A DNA stretch of 64,000 nucleotides from Trileptium ribeirensis (lineage: Eukaryota; Nematoda; Enoplea; Enoplida; Thoracostomopsidae), in the NCBI GenBank assembly GCA_030248225.1, contig JASANE010028042.1:1-64000 (forward strand), written 5' to 3'. The position numbers were made by a program, and so were the translations under genes. Numbering within the stretch: position 1 is the first letter of the stretch; the number at the start of each line of letters is the position of its first letter. The notes under the pieces were generated by a model. It did no database searches, was not told the origin of the DNA, and was given only the letters and a program-made list of their open reading frames with translations. Positions 25,618 to 36,359 of this stretch are shown here, piece by piece.

Positions 25618-28290
25618 TTAAGCAGACGGCAGAAAGCAATATATTTGTGGTAGAGAGCCCGAGGCATGGAGCCGTTTTTTGACGGTGGCTAGGGAGGGGG
25701 CGGTAACCATTGAGCATGGAAGATTATTCCAAATTTCCACCACATGGTAACAAAAGAAATAGCGGCCGATATTTAGTCGGAGAATAGTTGGTGATCGGAG
25801 TTTAAATGGATGTCCCCTTGTGTGGGAGACAATTGAAATAGTTAATAGGTTTGTTGGGTTGTAGTTGAAATGATTATTAAATAGTTTAAACAGCAAAATC
25901 AGATCTTGGCGCAGACTGCATGTTGACAATTTTTGCAGTCCCAAATTTTGCAGGCGGTCTTCATAGCACATTTCCGAGAATTCCAAAGCCCTTTTTGAAG
26001 CAAACCGTTGGACCCTCTCTATCATAACAATATCCCGCGACATATAAGGACTCTATACCTCGGAACAATATTCAAGTTTAGGTCTTATTAATCCTTTAAA
26101 TAAGGGCAAAAACACTGACTTTGTGCGCGGACGAAATGTACGCAATATAGTATGTAGAGCTAAAAAAGCAGATTGAACAACATTTGTTACATGACGTTCC
26201 AAATCAGCAGAAACAGTAACACCTAAATCGTTGACATAATCCACTGCAGATAGTTCTTGACCATCTATGAAGTATATACTTATATTCAGGATTATTGAAA
26301 CCAAAATGAATTATTTGGAATTTATCTACGTTGAAACAAAGAAAATTGTCATTAGCCCATGACACTGAGGATGTAATATTTCGCTGGAAAGCCGTAACAT
26401 CATTAATATAATTATTTCTGTCGATACATTTCGCTATATGAGTGTCGTCTGCAAATTTGCCGACAAAGCAGTTGATATTGTTATCAAAGTCATCAATGTA
26501 AAAAAAATAATGTGGGTGCTAAAACCGTTCTTTGAGAGACGCCGCTTATTACTTGTTCAGCTTGTGATAGGGAGCCGCCGATGACAACTTTTTGGCTGCG
26601 AACAGTTAAAAAGTTTGCTGTGTATTTGTGTAAGTCACCATTTGTACCGTATTGTTTCAGTTTATACAAATGTCTATTATGGCATACCATATCAAACGCT
26701 TTAGATAAGTCCAATATACAGAATCGACGATTTGGTTTTTGTCTATATGCTGTATTATAAAATTAAAGTAGTTGAGGAGTTCGAGGGTAGTGGTGCGTCC
26801 TGCTATAAAACCATATTGAGACATGTTGAGCAGTTCATTCGATAAATCATAATTTGCCGGTTGCCGCTAGACAATTTTTTCTAAAACCATAGAGACACTT
26901 GAGGTTAGGCTTGTGGGCCTGTAATTATCCGCATTATGTCTAGAACCTTTTTTATACAACCGGACGACGTGACCCAGGTTCCAGTCAACAGGTAAAGTGT
27001 CCGTGATAAAAATCAGCGGAAACAGTTTAAATAATGGTAAAGCTAATGCAGTGGCTGTGTTTTTAAGATAGCATTAGGAATACCATCTGGGCCCGGAGAT
27101 GATTCACTCTTCAGCTTGGAGCAGGTATTGTGTACATCTAGTACTGTAAAAGTAACGTTGTCGATGGAGCAAGTGTCTATTTGAGGTATGGGTCGCCCAA
27201 TGTCTGATATATCTGAAAATACAGAATCAAAATGATCGTTGAAAATCCGCGCCATTTCCTGAGGTTCTGAAATATTTTGATTGTTAACCAGTAGAGGGCC
27301 ACAAACCAGTTCTGGCTTAAGTTGGGAGCATGTGTACGACCAGAAGTTTTTGGGACGTGAGGTGAAATTATTTGCAAGGTTACGAAGATACTTTGACTTC
27401 GCCCTATAAATAACACTATTTGTTAGATTAACTATCTGACGATAGCGAATCTAGGCGTCGTGGGTCCGTTGGTATGCACGGTGGGCATTTCGTTGCCTTT
27501 TTATAGCCGTCCATGTATCATAATTAGCCCATGTGGGACGATGCCGTTGTCGAACATTGACAATAATGGACAAAAGCGTTCAATTCCCGTGTTATCATAT
27601 CTTTTAATACACGCCAGCCAAACTCAACACAATTCGGGCTGAAACCACATAGATTTAGTGATAGATAGTTTATAAAGTTTGGCCAATCCAGCCGTCACCA
27701 ATTACGTTTGTTGGTAGCTGGTGGGGGTGGCATAGTTTTTTGATGTTGAATCGGGAACCAAACGCTGGAATGGTCGCTCATTCCTATGGGACAACCTGGA
27801 TAAATAAATTATATTAAATTAGAAACATTACTAAACACCAAGTTTAAAGTATTGTTATGGCGAGTGGGGAAAGCCACTAATTGAACCAGAGAGTTTTCGA
27901 GAATAATAGACATAAACTCGTCTGCAGATGGAGGCCATACAAGCGTTTCCCAGTTTATTTTCGCATGGTTAAAATCACCTACGAGCAAAGCGTTATCATA
28001 GTTATGCAATTGTTTTAAAATATTTAACATACTTTGATTTTGATCCATCGAGTTATTTGGTGATCGATATGCAGATACCGCTAAAACGTTAAGCACATTT
28101 AATTATCGTTATGTACATATATAAGAACACCACCACCAGCTGTAGACCGGTCACTACGATAAAGCTTATAGTGTGGGATTGCAATTTCGATGTTAGAGAT
28201 ACCTGACTGACACCAAGATTCAGTGATGAAAATTCTGGCCGGTGATTCAAATTGGCACAAAATACGTCAATTGTCAATTTTGTTGACTAT
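25618..28290 (-). pseudogene. LINE ORF2 (endonuclease-reverse transcriptase), broken
   Basis: In order on the - strand: endonuclease with GGGVLIYVHNDN-like and VGDFNHAKINW motifs (near 28130-27950); linker; RT entry KSESSPGPDGIPNAIL (about 27130-27060); DLSKAFDMVCHNRHL (about 26711); GVSQRTVLAPTLFF, degraded from the usual GVPQG; the catalytic FADDT at 26457-26443; then NDLGV and the C-terminal RVQRFASKRAL region. Breaks visible: a frameshift in a T-run near 26500, just before YIDDF, and an in-frame TAG at 26053-26055 where the family usually has Trp (EV-stop-SPY). An intact protein would copy element RNA at a nicked target. This copy cannot. Confidence 0.85.
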
Positions 28291-28319
28291 AGATTGGCTG
28301 TTAAAGAGTACACATCTCC

Positions 28320-28500
28320 AAAATTTACTTTGATTATTATTGTTAGTAACAGTAGTAGTATTAGTCGCAACAACGGTAGCAGCATTAGTTGTTATTGTTG
28401 TAGCTGAAACAGTAGTAGTAATTGTATTATTATTATTATAATTATCATTGCTTATATTATTATCATTATAATTGTTGTTGATTTTGTCATTATTTTGTAG
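28320..28500. repeat. Trinucleotide-like low-complexity tract inside the LINE
   Basis: Imperfect runs of AGT, ATT and TTA triplets (agtagtagtattagt, attattattattataatta). Read on the - strand they encode an Asn/Thr-rich linker between ORF1 and ORF2, so this is microsatellite expansion inside the element. Confidence 0.8.
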
Positions 28501-28528
28501 TATAGTTAGTGTAGATAATTTTTTGATA

Positions 28529-28927
28529 CTACGCATTCGCGGTAGATACGGACCTGTTCGCCAGCAGCGCGTCTAGTTTTAACTCATTATAGAACTTTAG
28601 CTCCTCTGCACTTTGCATCTGTGTTAAATCACGTTTTATACTGCATTTTTTTGAAACGATAGTAGCAGTGTTCTTAAGATTGCTAGCATTCCGTAAAACT
28701 GACATAGGATCATTTGAGGAATCAAAAATTACCTTGATGATCGGTTGAACCTTTCCAGTCACTTTCTTGCCAACGCGGGATACACTTTTGATATTAACAG
28801 AACTGGGTTCAGTTCTAATGGCTACCAGCAGTTGATTTATTAAATCGGAGGAAGGCGATTCATTATCTACCAAATTAAAAATTACCAGATTGCTTCGTGA
28901 AGACTGGCGATCGATGATCTCTGTCAC
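28529..28927 (-). pseudogene. LINE ORF1 remnant
   Basis: A 132-residue open frame starting MTEIIDRQSSRSNLVIFNL. The pattern 'RSNLVIFNL ... VSRVGKK ... VQPIIKVIF ... LRNASNLK' matches the single-stranded nucleic-acid-binding ORF1 proteins that accompany CR1/Jockey-type LINEs. Any upstream coiled coil or zinc finger is missing. It sits just before the linker into ORF2, in the same direction. In an active element this protein coats the RNA; here it is a fragment of a dead copy. Confidence 0.65.
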
Positions 28928-28930
28928 GGC

Positions 28931-30312
28931 TGAAGAGACGGTGTTAACCTATTTTAGTGCCGCTTCGACTTAACCGCTGCTCCATGACAGTTTAAACAGG
29001 AGGCTGCATAACGAGTTAAAACTCATAGCCAAAATGTCAGCAATCAGTTATCCACAACAGTTGTCTTTCAAGCTCTATCAAAACTATTGCTACAAACTTG
29101 ATCATAATTTCCTGCCTCTAAGTTTCCAAACATACATAGTAGATGTGAAATGTTTACTGCACGCAATACCCAACAGTTAGAATTATGCGTGAGTTAAGTT
29201 AAGATGACCTCACCAACCAATCATCCTATTTTGTAATTTTGCAACTAAATTGTTACGGAACACTGGTCAATTAATATTCGGTGTAAAACTGTTCGCGAGC
29301 ATAACTGCATTAAGTTTGCTTACGAGCATAATACGCAAACTTAAGGGGCATTAACGAGCGGAATTATTGTATATTGAAAACCATGAAAATTCTGCTGAAG
29401 TACACGGTATAACTTCTGGTACATGGATTTGATTTTGCCAGTTTTCGGTTAGCGAAAACCGAATAAAATTAAGTATTTTTGACGTAACAGGGATGTACCA
29501 TTCGACATCGGCTATTATAAAACAGGGCGGCTGGGTCACTTACGCATTGCAATACATCGCTAATTTATCAGCGCGCACACCCGTAACTACCTGCAGCTGC
29601 TACATAAGTTCAAAGTCTCGATCTGCGTCTGGGTTCTGCACCCGCCAAAAAAGTGCAGAGGTTGTTCGACCCCAGAAAATCTAGCTCAATACTACATGGC
29701 ATTTGTTGGAAGCAAAATGTATTTATAGGCAATTTATCAATTCCGTTGGTGATTACTCATTAATTAATTTTGAAATATTTTTTTAATCTCGGCCTGCCCC
29801 TATCCAAAATAAACTTTTTAAACAACCAGGCTGACACTAGTGCCAGAGTGGTACAAGCATGCTTACAATAAGTAATATATGTTACAGAGAGGCCTAGCAC
29901 CAGTTATAATCGAAAAAACGGGTAGCTGGCTGTATAAAATAAGCTTCGCTCATCAGACATTCGGAATAGTTTGTTGCAACCTTATGCTACGTCATATCTA
30001 ACTTGTCAGTTTTGTAACCGTCTTTATAATTACTATAGCTCAAGGTTCATTCGTTAATTTTATAGGATTTAAGCTAGTACAAAAGTGTATTCGATGTGTT
30101 TTCGAAAGGTAAGCGAGTGTATACTTATTGGATGAATTTTTTTAAGTGCGATGTAGCCTACACGATATACAGTTTTCGAATATTTCTTGCTTTTGCGAAT
30201 AATTTTGAAATTAATGATTATTGGGTCTGTTGTTATGTATAATACACTTTGTGAGAACAATACGTACATTCGCAATAGCCATAGCAAGTTCGATATCTAG
30301 TTATTGCAGGTA
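28931..30312. other. Gene-free stretch
   Basis: No coding region recognised. A tRNA A-box-like word (tgccagagtggt, near 29850) lacks a matching T-arm. Otherwise AT-rich sequence upstream of the LINE remnant and up to the Merlin insertion. Confidence 0.55.
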
Positions 30313-30321
30313 GTGGAAAAC
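30313..30321. repeat. 9-bp target-site duplication, left
   Basis: gtggaaaac, identical to 31852-31860 at the other end of the Merlin element. Confidence 0.93.
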
Positions 30322-30534
30322 GGCATAAGTCTAATATCGGGGCCCAAGAAATGAAAAAAATTTTTTGCTCCGATTTGCCTAAAATTTTGCATACGGGGGT
30401 TTTCCAGTATGGGGAATTCATTTTTGACACTTTTAGCGAAAAAAAATTTTTTGACCAAAAAAATTTTTTTTGACCCAAAAAATTTTGAAAAAAATTTTTT
30501 TTGCCGAAATTCACCCAAAACCATTTTTTGATGC
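30322..30534 (+). repeat. Merlin left terminal inverted repeat
   Basis: Pairs with 31640-31851. Begins ggcataagtctaat and ends ccattttttgatgc. Includes several oligo-A/oligo-T blocks differing slightly in run length between the two arms. Confidence 0.93.
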
Positions 30535-30757
30535 CAACAGAAAAATCAACATATTCAACTTACTTTTTGGATTTGATGCAGTGCAGCTTGGTGAGCGCAA
30601 CTAAGCAGCATCTCTTAAATTTCGTCGAGAGTCTTTATTTTTTCTCACGCTTGCTATCTGGCTTTGTAATTGTTGCCTCGTCTTCTCACATTTCGTTTAC
30701 GTTTTCTCACGCTAGCTAATTTTGTAACACTTTCATCGTTTACCGCCTGCTTAGTTT

Positions 30758-31663
30758 TTGTTTGGATCCGAATGCTTTTTGGAAATGGATGTTTTTGAGA
30801 TAACAGAACAGCTAAGGGACGAACGAGCTGCCGTTGCATTTTTGCAGCGGCATAACATCATACACACTCAAGTAGAGTGTCCGGTTTGTGCACGTGAAAT
30901 GACCATGACACGGGATGCCTGTGTGGCTGGTTTCAAGTGGCGTTGCCCCCAAAAGCATGCCAAGCAAAGTATTTTGACCAACAGTTACTTCGCAACCACC
31001 AGATTGCCGCCAAAGAAGGTCGTCATGCTGATCTACTTCTGGGCCGCGGAGGTCAAATACAAGCAGATTGAATTCCTCGTAAACGTGGCGCACAATACTG
31101 TTATCGATTACATGCAGTACCTCCGTGATATCTGTAGCTGGAAGCTTTTGCAAGATCCAGTTCGCCTTGGCGGTCCCGGGGCTGTCTGCCAAATAGACGA
31201 GAGCGTCATGGTCAAACGGAAATACAACCGCGGCAGACTGCAGCGTGAACGATGGGTCTTCGGCATATATGATGTCCTTGTAAAGGAGGGCTATTTGTGC
31301 TTTGTCGACGACCGTTCTGCAGCAACCCTGCTACCGATTGTCCAACGAGTCATCGCGCCGGGCTCTACGGTGCACTCAGATGAGTGGCGCGCTTATAATG
31401 GTCTCAACGGTTTGGGGTACTTCCACGAAACCGTTAACCATTCGCACCACTTTGTTGATCCGCTTACGGGGGCGCATACCAACCATGTTGAATGCATATG
31501 GCGGAACGCAAAACAGAAATTCAAAGCAATGTACGGCACAACTGACGCGATGGTCCCCAGCCACTTGGATGAATTCATGTGGCGCCAACGCTACGGTCAA
31601 ACATTTCAACTTGCATTCCTCAACATGCTGCGTCATATTGCATCAAAAAATGGTTTTGGGTGA
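30758..31663 (+). CDS. Merlin transposase (ISXO2-like DDE)
   Basis: A 301-residue intact ORF; Met10 at 30785 is an equally possible start. Residues 41-67 form a Cys-rich zinc ribbon (CPVC at 41-44, C63, H67), probably for DNA binding. Residues ~88-128 are a helical helix-turn-helix-like region. The catalytic RNase H fold follows: Asp147 in QIDESV, Asp208 in HSDEWRAY, Glu245 in HTNHVECIWRNAKQKF, the usual ISXO2/IS1595 pattern with Asn before the Glu. All three acidic residues are present, so the enzyme may be active. It would cut the element's inverted ends and make 9-bp staggered target cuts, consistent with the flanking duplication. GC content is higher than the surroundings. No frameshift or stop. 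The gene ends 23 bp into the right inverted repeat. The nucleotide sequence shows no intron. Confidence 0.94.
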   Translation: MFGSECFLEMDVFEITEQLRDERAAVAFLQRHNIIHTQVECPVCAREMTMTRDACVAGFKWRCPQKHAKQSILTNSYFATTRLPPKKVVMLIYFWAAEVKYKQIEFLVNVAHNTVIDYMQYLRDICSWKLLQDPVRLGGPGAVCQIDESVMVKRKYNRGRLQRERWVFGIYDVLVKEGYLCFVDDRSAATLLPIVQRVIAPGSTVHSDEWRAYNGLNGLGYFHETVNHSHHFVDPLTGAHTNHVECIWRNAKQKFKAMYGTTDAMVPSHLDEFMWRQRYGQTFQLAFLNMLRHIASKNGFG

Positions 31664-31851
31664 ATTTCGGCAAAAAAAATTTTTTTAAAATTTTTTGGGT
31701 CAAAAAAAATTTTTTTGGTCAAAAAATTTTTTTTCGCTAAAAGTGTCAAAAATGAATTCCCCATACTGGAAAACCCCCGTATGCAAAATTTTAGGCAAAT
31801 CGGAGCAAAAAATTTTTTTCATTTCTTGGGCCCCGATATTAGACTTATGCC
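31640..31851 (-). repeat. Merlin right terminal inverted repeat
   Basis: Reverse complement of 30322-30534. It contains the last codons and the stop of the transposase gene, then mirrored A/T blocks, and ends agacttatgcc. Confidence 0.93.
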
Positions 31852-31860
31852 GTGGAAAAC
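31852..31860. repeat. 9-bp target-site duplication, right
   Basis: gtggaaaac, identical to 30313-30321. Confidence 0.93.
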
Positions 31861-32197
31861 CTTAAGAATGTAGGTATACAAAGCGTTGCTAGGGAACATT
31901 ATAATAAAAGTGTCAATGTTCGTCCACAGTTTTTATAGGCAAGTAAGCATATTTTATACAAATTACACGTGCAAAAAAATCAGCCGTCTTATTTTTGTAG
32001 TACAATTACTGTAACAGCAATTTTAAGATATTGCGATCGCAAAAATTATTATATTAATAATATTTATTGTTGGCTATATTTTGTTAATGAAAAGTGGTTC
32101 CTTATGGTTATTATATACGTATAATACTATATTCCGGAATTAAAGTTTATTTAGAACTGTATACATTTTTATCAATTCTAATTCCATATATATTTAT
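31861..32197. other. AT-rich spacer
   Basis: Nothing recognisable; AT-rich single-copy-looking sequence. Confidence 0.6.
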
Positions 32198-32231
32198 ATA
32201 TCTGGGAATAACCGCAACCAGCAACTGGAAC
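32198..32231 (-). repeat. hAT-like element end fragment
   Basis: ctgggaataaccgcaaccag and following bases match the CAGGGAATAACCGGAACC end of the non-autonomous hAT element at 45833. Only this end is kept; array Y1 follows directly. Confidence 0.55.
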
Positions 32232-33300
32232 TTTATCAGAACGTAATGAATCGTAGTGGAGATTGTGTGTTGCAGGGGTGAAATCTTTTATAAATTACGT
32301 CTGTGTATATATGTGTGATCGGCCATAACTCGGGAACGACGTAACCGATTTTCACCGGCATAGTCGATTTACCCTATACATCCCCGAGCATTTTTGGGTT
32401 TTTGCCACATTTTACCCCATTTTAGCACCCTTCCCGGAAGCAAGGTTATTTCTATCGTAACTTTCGAAGTTTTCCTCTAATTAGGGTTTTTCACCCCATT
32501 TTAGTTCCATTCACGGAAGCAAGGTTATTTTTATCTTAACATTCAGGTTTTTTCTCTGGATGGTTTTACTTCATAGTAAAATGATAAATGCCGATATCTC
32601 TTTTTGTTTTTCGATTAAGGCTCCGGTGCTAGAGTTATGGGTTTGAGGTATGGTGCCCCAATGGTTCTCGACCCAAAATTGTAAAATTATTTCTGACATC
32701 CTGGGCGGCTGAAAAGTTTCACTTGGGGGTTTTCGGGCATAGGAAACTCATTGCCGGTGTTGGTTTTGCTTTGTGACCCATGGGTACTGGGGTTATGTCG
32801 CCCCAAGGTTCGGGGTCAGAGGCCAAATAAAGGTTGTTTATCTCAGTTTAGTATCCTTCACGGAAGGATGATTATTTTTATCTTCACTTTCGATTTTTTC
32901 TCTGCTTGGTTTTATTTCATAGTAAAATGATAAAATCGATGTCTCTCTTTTGTTTTTCGATTAAGGCTCCGGTTCATGGGATTTGATGTTTGGCATCCCG
33001 TGGTTGCTCGACCCAAAATTCGAAAATTTGTTCTGATGTCCTGGGCGGCTGAAAAGTTTTACTTGGTGGTTTTCGGGCATGGCAAACTCATTGCCGGTGC
33101 CGGTTTTGCTGTGCGACCCATGATTCCATGGGTTCGGGGATATGTCACCGCCACGGTTCATCTTCCCAAAATTCCTAATTTTACTGTTCCGTCCTGGAAG
33201 GCTGATTGTTTGTACTTGGGGGTTTTGGGGCATGGGAAACTTATTGCTTGTGTTAGCTTTGTTCTAACTTGTGGGATATTGTGTGATATTCACATATAGT
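32232..33300 (+). repeat. Repeat Y, array 1 (~340-bp units)
   Basis: Opens with a leader shared with 33963 (gttgcaggggtgaaatcttt, then gtgatcggccataactcg). It then carries about 2-3 units of ~340 bp. Landmarks per unit are acccttcacggaagcaaggt, tttatttcatagtaaaatga, gacgtcctgggcggctgaaaag-type and ggaaactcattgccggtg. It ends in a shared tail, gtgggatattgtgtgatatt. No coding frame is conserved between units. Short ORFs on both strands are repeat by-products. Confidence 0.85.
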
Positions 33301-33308
33301 ATATCAAC

Positions 33309-33962
33309 CAGAGAGTAACCGGAATTCCGGTTCCGGCGAAAATCGTGTTCCGGTTGCGGTTCCGGCAAAGGGCAAAAACCATACCGGAACCGGAATTCCG
33401 GTTTAAAAAGTTTGTTTGAGATTTTCCACGTTTTTTGCTTCATCTGTGATCCAAACATATATGTAATATATATTATACAATGTTCAAGCTCCAATACAAC
33501 CATCAAAAGAAAAGATTAACTAAACAATTTGACGTTTGAAACGTAAGTAGGGCAAATAATTTCAGTTGGAATTTTTCATAATAACCTGTAGGAGTTTGTT
33601 AACAAATCAAGGCCACGTCGATGTTTGTAGCAGCTATTTTACACATCCAGAAGTCTGTGGGGTACGTTTCAATTAAACCGGTCCAACTCGGTAACAGAGT
33701 ATGGCTTACGCAGAAGTACTTAGGGTATGCTTGGCTAACATAAATTGCTTCAAGAACCCGCCAATGCGCTTGGAAACTTGGTAAATCAGTCTAAATTGAA
33801 GTAAACTAACGTTATCTGCAACGCAGCTAGAAACTGCTTTCTTGGCAAAGGTCAAGGTGTAGCTTCTACACGTATTATTTGTCGCAGTTCTGCTCTGCAA
33901 GCTACCAATTTGATTGCTGCTACCATCCATGCTAATCCGAAACCACAATCTATGCTGGACGT
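33309..33962 (+). repeat. hAT-like non-autonomous element, truncated copy
   Basis: Starts cagagagtaaccggaattcc, the same end as the complete hAT element (inverse of 46973), and follows it through ttccacgttttttgcttcat and acgttatctgcaacgcagct. It then diverges and is cut short by repeat array Y2. No second end seen. Confidence 0.75.
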
Positions 33963-35500
33963 TGTCAGAACGTAGTTTGTGTGTTGCAGGGGTGAAATCT
34001 TTTAAATTCCGTGTGTATGTCTGTGTGATCGGCCATAACTCGAAAACGCCTTAACCGATTTTCATGATCTTGGGCTCATTCGAACCGGTACATCCACGAT
34101 TTACCGTGTACATCCCCGAGCGTTTTTTGATTCGGGGTCTGGTTCCGGTGTCAGGGGTCAAAATGTAGGGGTTTTTTTGGGCCCATATTACCCCATTTTA
34201 GTACCCTTCACGGAAGCAAGGTTATTTTTATCTTAACTATTGAATTTTTTTCTCTAGATGATTTTATTTCATAGTAAAATGATAAGTACCGATGCCTTTT
34301 TTGTTTTTCGATCAATCCTTCGGTTCTAGATTTATGGGGTTATGGCACCCCAATGGTTCCTCGACCCAACATTTGAAAATTTGGTCTGACGTCTTGGGCG
34401 GCTGATAAGTTTCAGGCATGGGGAACTCATTGCCGTGTCGGTTTTGCTCTGAGACGTATGGTTCCATGGGTACGGGGGTATTACACCCCATGGCTGGGGG
34501 TCAGAGATCAAAATGAAGTTTTTAGTACCCTTCAAGGTTATTTTTATCTTAACATTCGAATTTCTTTCTCTGGTTGGTTTTATTTCATAGCAAAATGATA
34601 AATGCCGATGCCTCTTTTTTGTTTTTCGATCAAGGCTTCGGTTTTGGAGTTACTAGGTTTAAGGTATGGCACCCTCATGGTTCCTCGTCCCAAAATTTGT
34701 TCTGACGTCCTGGGCGGCTGAAAAGTTTCACTCGGGGTTTTGGGGTATGGGAAACTCATTGCCCGTATTAGTTTTACTCTGTGACCAATGGTTCCATGGG
34801 TACAAGGCTATGGCGCCCCCTTGGTTCGGGGTGAGAAGTCAAAATGAATGTGTTTACACCATTTTAGTACCCTTCACGGAAGCAAGGTTATTTTTATCGT
34901 AACTTTCGAATTTTTTTCTCTAGCTGGTTTTATTTCATAGTAAAATGATAAATGTTTTTGTTGTTTTTCGATTAAGGCTCTGGTTTTGGAGTTATGGGGT
35001 TTGATGTATGGCACCCTCATGGTTCCTCGTCCCAAAATTTGAAAATTTGTTCTGACGTCCTGGGCGGCTGAAAAATTTCACTTTTGGATTTTCGGGCATA
35101 GGAAACTCATTGCCGGCGTAGGTTTTGCTCTGCGACCTATGGTCCAATCGGTACAGGGGTATGACGCCCCATGGTTGGGGGTCATAGGTCAAAATGAGGG
35201 TTTTAGTGCCCTTCACGGAAGCAAGGTTATTTTTATCTTAACATTCGAACTTCTTTCTCTGGTTGGTTTTATTTCATAGTAAAATGATAAATGCCGATGT
35301 TTTTTTTGTTTTTCGATTAAGGCTTCGGGTTTGAAATTATGGGGTTTGAGGTATGGTTCCTCGTCCCAAAATTTGAAAATTTGTTCTGACGTCCTGGGCA
35401 GCTGAAAAATTTCACTTGGCGGTTTTCGGGCATGGGAAACTCATTAGCGGTGTTGGCTTTGTTGTAACTTGTGCTGGTATTGTGTGATGTCCACAGCTAT
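33963..35500 (+). repeat. Repeat Y, array 2 (~340-bp units)
   Basis: Same leader as array 1 (gttgcaggggtgaaatcttt at about 33987), then four units; the word ending ggaagcaaggttatttttat or its relic recurs at about 34203, 34527, 34869 and 35208 (spacing 324-342). Same tail as array 1, tattgtgtgatgtccacagc. Units differ by 5-15%, so this is older than the 144-bp and 113-bp arrays. Confidence 0.87.
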
Positions 35501-35721
35501 CGAAAGCTGATTTGATGTGCACGAAAAAATCCTAGGTGTACCTATGCTTCACTACGTTCTGCAATCTTGATAGAGTTACTAGTGTATTGTTACGCTAAGA
35601 AATAAAAGCAAATCTTTTGCGAATCACTCGCCAGCAATTAATAGCTGTTCCTTTACTGTTGGTCAACGATTATACGTTTATTTCTGTACACGAATATTGT
35701 TTTATCGCACTACGGTTTTAG

Positions 35722-35973
35722 TCCGACACCACCGCAAATCATCATAGCAACTGTACTTCGGATCGTCATGGTTTTAATGTATCGACACCGTCGTCAGCAG
35801 CTTCTTACCGGCAATCGTCGGGCCGTTACAATCCAACGCGAAGCTCCGATCATGGTGGTTACTCTTCAAAAAATCCGGAACCGCATATCGGAAAATATCG
35901 CCTCATCAAAACGATTGGGAAAGGAAACTTTGCCAAAGTTAAGCTTGCCAAACATTTACCGACGGGAAAAGAG
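35722..35973 (+). CDS. MARK: MARK/PAR-1 kinase, exon with N-terminal linker and glycine-rich loop
   Basis: 84 codons between acceptor gttttag and donor gttagt. Residues 1-52 are a Ser/Asn/Tyr-rich linker typical of the disordered N terminus of MARK kinases. Residues 53-84 begin the kinase domain: [20 protein letters not shown] carries the Gly-rich ATP-binding loop (GKGNFAKV, 66-73). MARK/PAR-1 phosphorylates microtubule-associated proteins and controls cell polarity. Identity rests on the near-perfect match of all five exons to MARK rather than SIK, BRSK or NUAK. The exon ends in phase 0, as in vertebrate MARK genes. The start codon and earlier exons lie upstream and were not found; a different-frame ORF at 35768-36139 is a shadow. 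Confidence 0.93.
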
Positions 35974-36359
35974 GTTAGTCAATCAGTTTTTGAGTCTTTT
36001 CTCGACGCCCACAGCCCAAAATCGTCAATATTTGTGTTTTTTTGGTAACATTCGATTCGGCTGCAGCCAGTCGGTTCGCGGAATTACCATTTCGGCCATA
36101 TTATCGGAAAAAAATTTTACGCTTGGTTCCAAAAAGTAAAATTTGTCAGTAAATATAGCAATTTATATAATTATATACCCTTTGATCCGTATTTATGAGT
36201 TGAGACCACCTGCTAGCTGAATCCGTTCATAAATTAACGAGTTATCGTAAACTGGTCCTCTCAGCTACACTACATGGCACAGGACGAGTACCTGGGTCAC
36301 GACCGCATCCAGCCAGAAATATAAACTATTATGGTTATGGCGATAATTACTATGTAATG

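Larger units (their letters stand above)
25520..28930 (-). mobile_element. Degenerate CR1/Jockey-like LINE
   Basis: A non-LTR retrotransposon read on the - strand: ORF1 remnant (28927-28529), an Asn/Thr-rich low-complexity linker, AP endonuclease (about 28277-27809), reverse transcriptase (about 27255-26310) and a C-terminal region ending at 25618. A polyadenylation-like aataaa lies on the - strand near 25525. The order endonuclease-RT and the RT motif styles fit the CR1/Jockey group of LINEs; the exact clade cannot be fixed by eye. Several frameshifts and stops show it is dead. Neither end has a visible target-site duplication, so the limits are approximate. Confidence 0.88.
30322..31851 (+). 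mobile_element. Merlin (IS1016/ISXO2-type) DNA transposon, apparently complete
   Basis: A 1530-bp element with inverted ends of about 213 and 212 bp (30322-30534 and 31640-31851), starting ggcataagtctaatatcggg, near-identical by eye. It is flanked by a perfect 9-bp direct repeat, gtggaaaac, at 30313-30321 and 31852-31860; 8-9-bp target duplications are characteristic of Merlin. The ends contain runs of A followed by T (aaaaaaattttttt). One uninterrupted transposase gene lies between them and its stop codon is inside the right inverted repeat. Perfect target duplication, matching ends and an intact gene point to a young insertion. Confidence 0.95.

Noticed and set aside
30812..31192. 126-residue - strand ORF opposite the Merlin transposase, and three others at 31302-31688
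   Set aside because: Shadows of the transposase gene, which has all catalytic residues in its own frame.
35768..36139. 123-residue + ORF overlapping the first MARK exon
   Set aside because: It is a different frame from the conserved kinase frame and runs past the splice donor at 35974.
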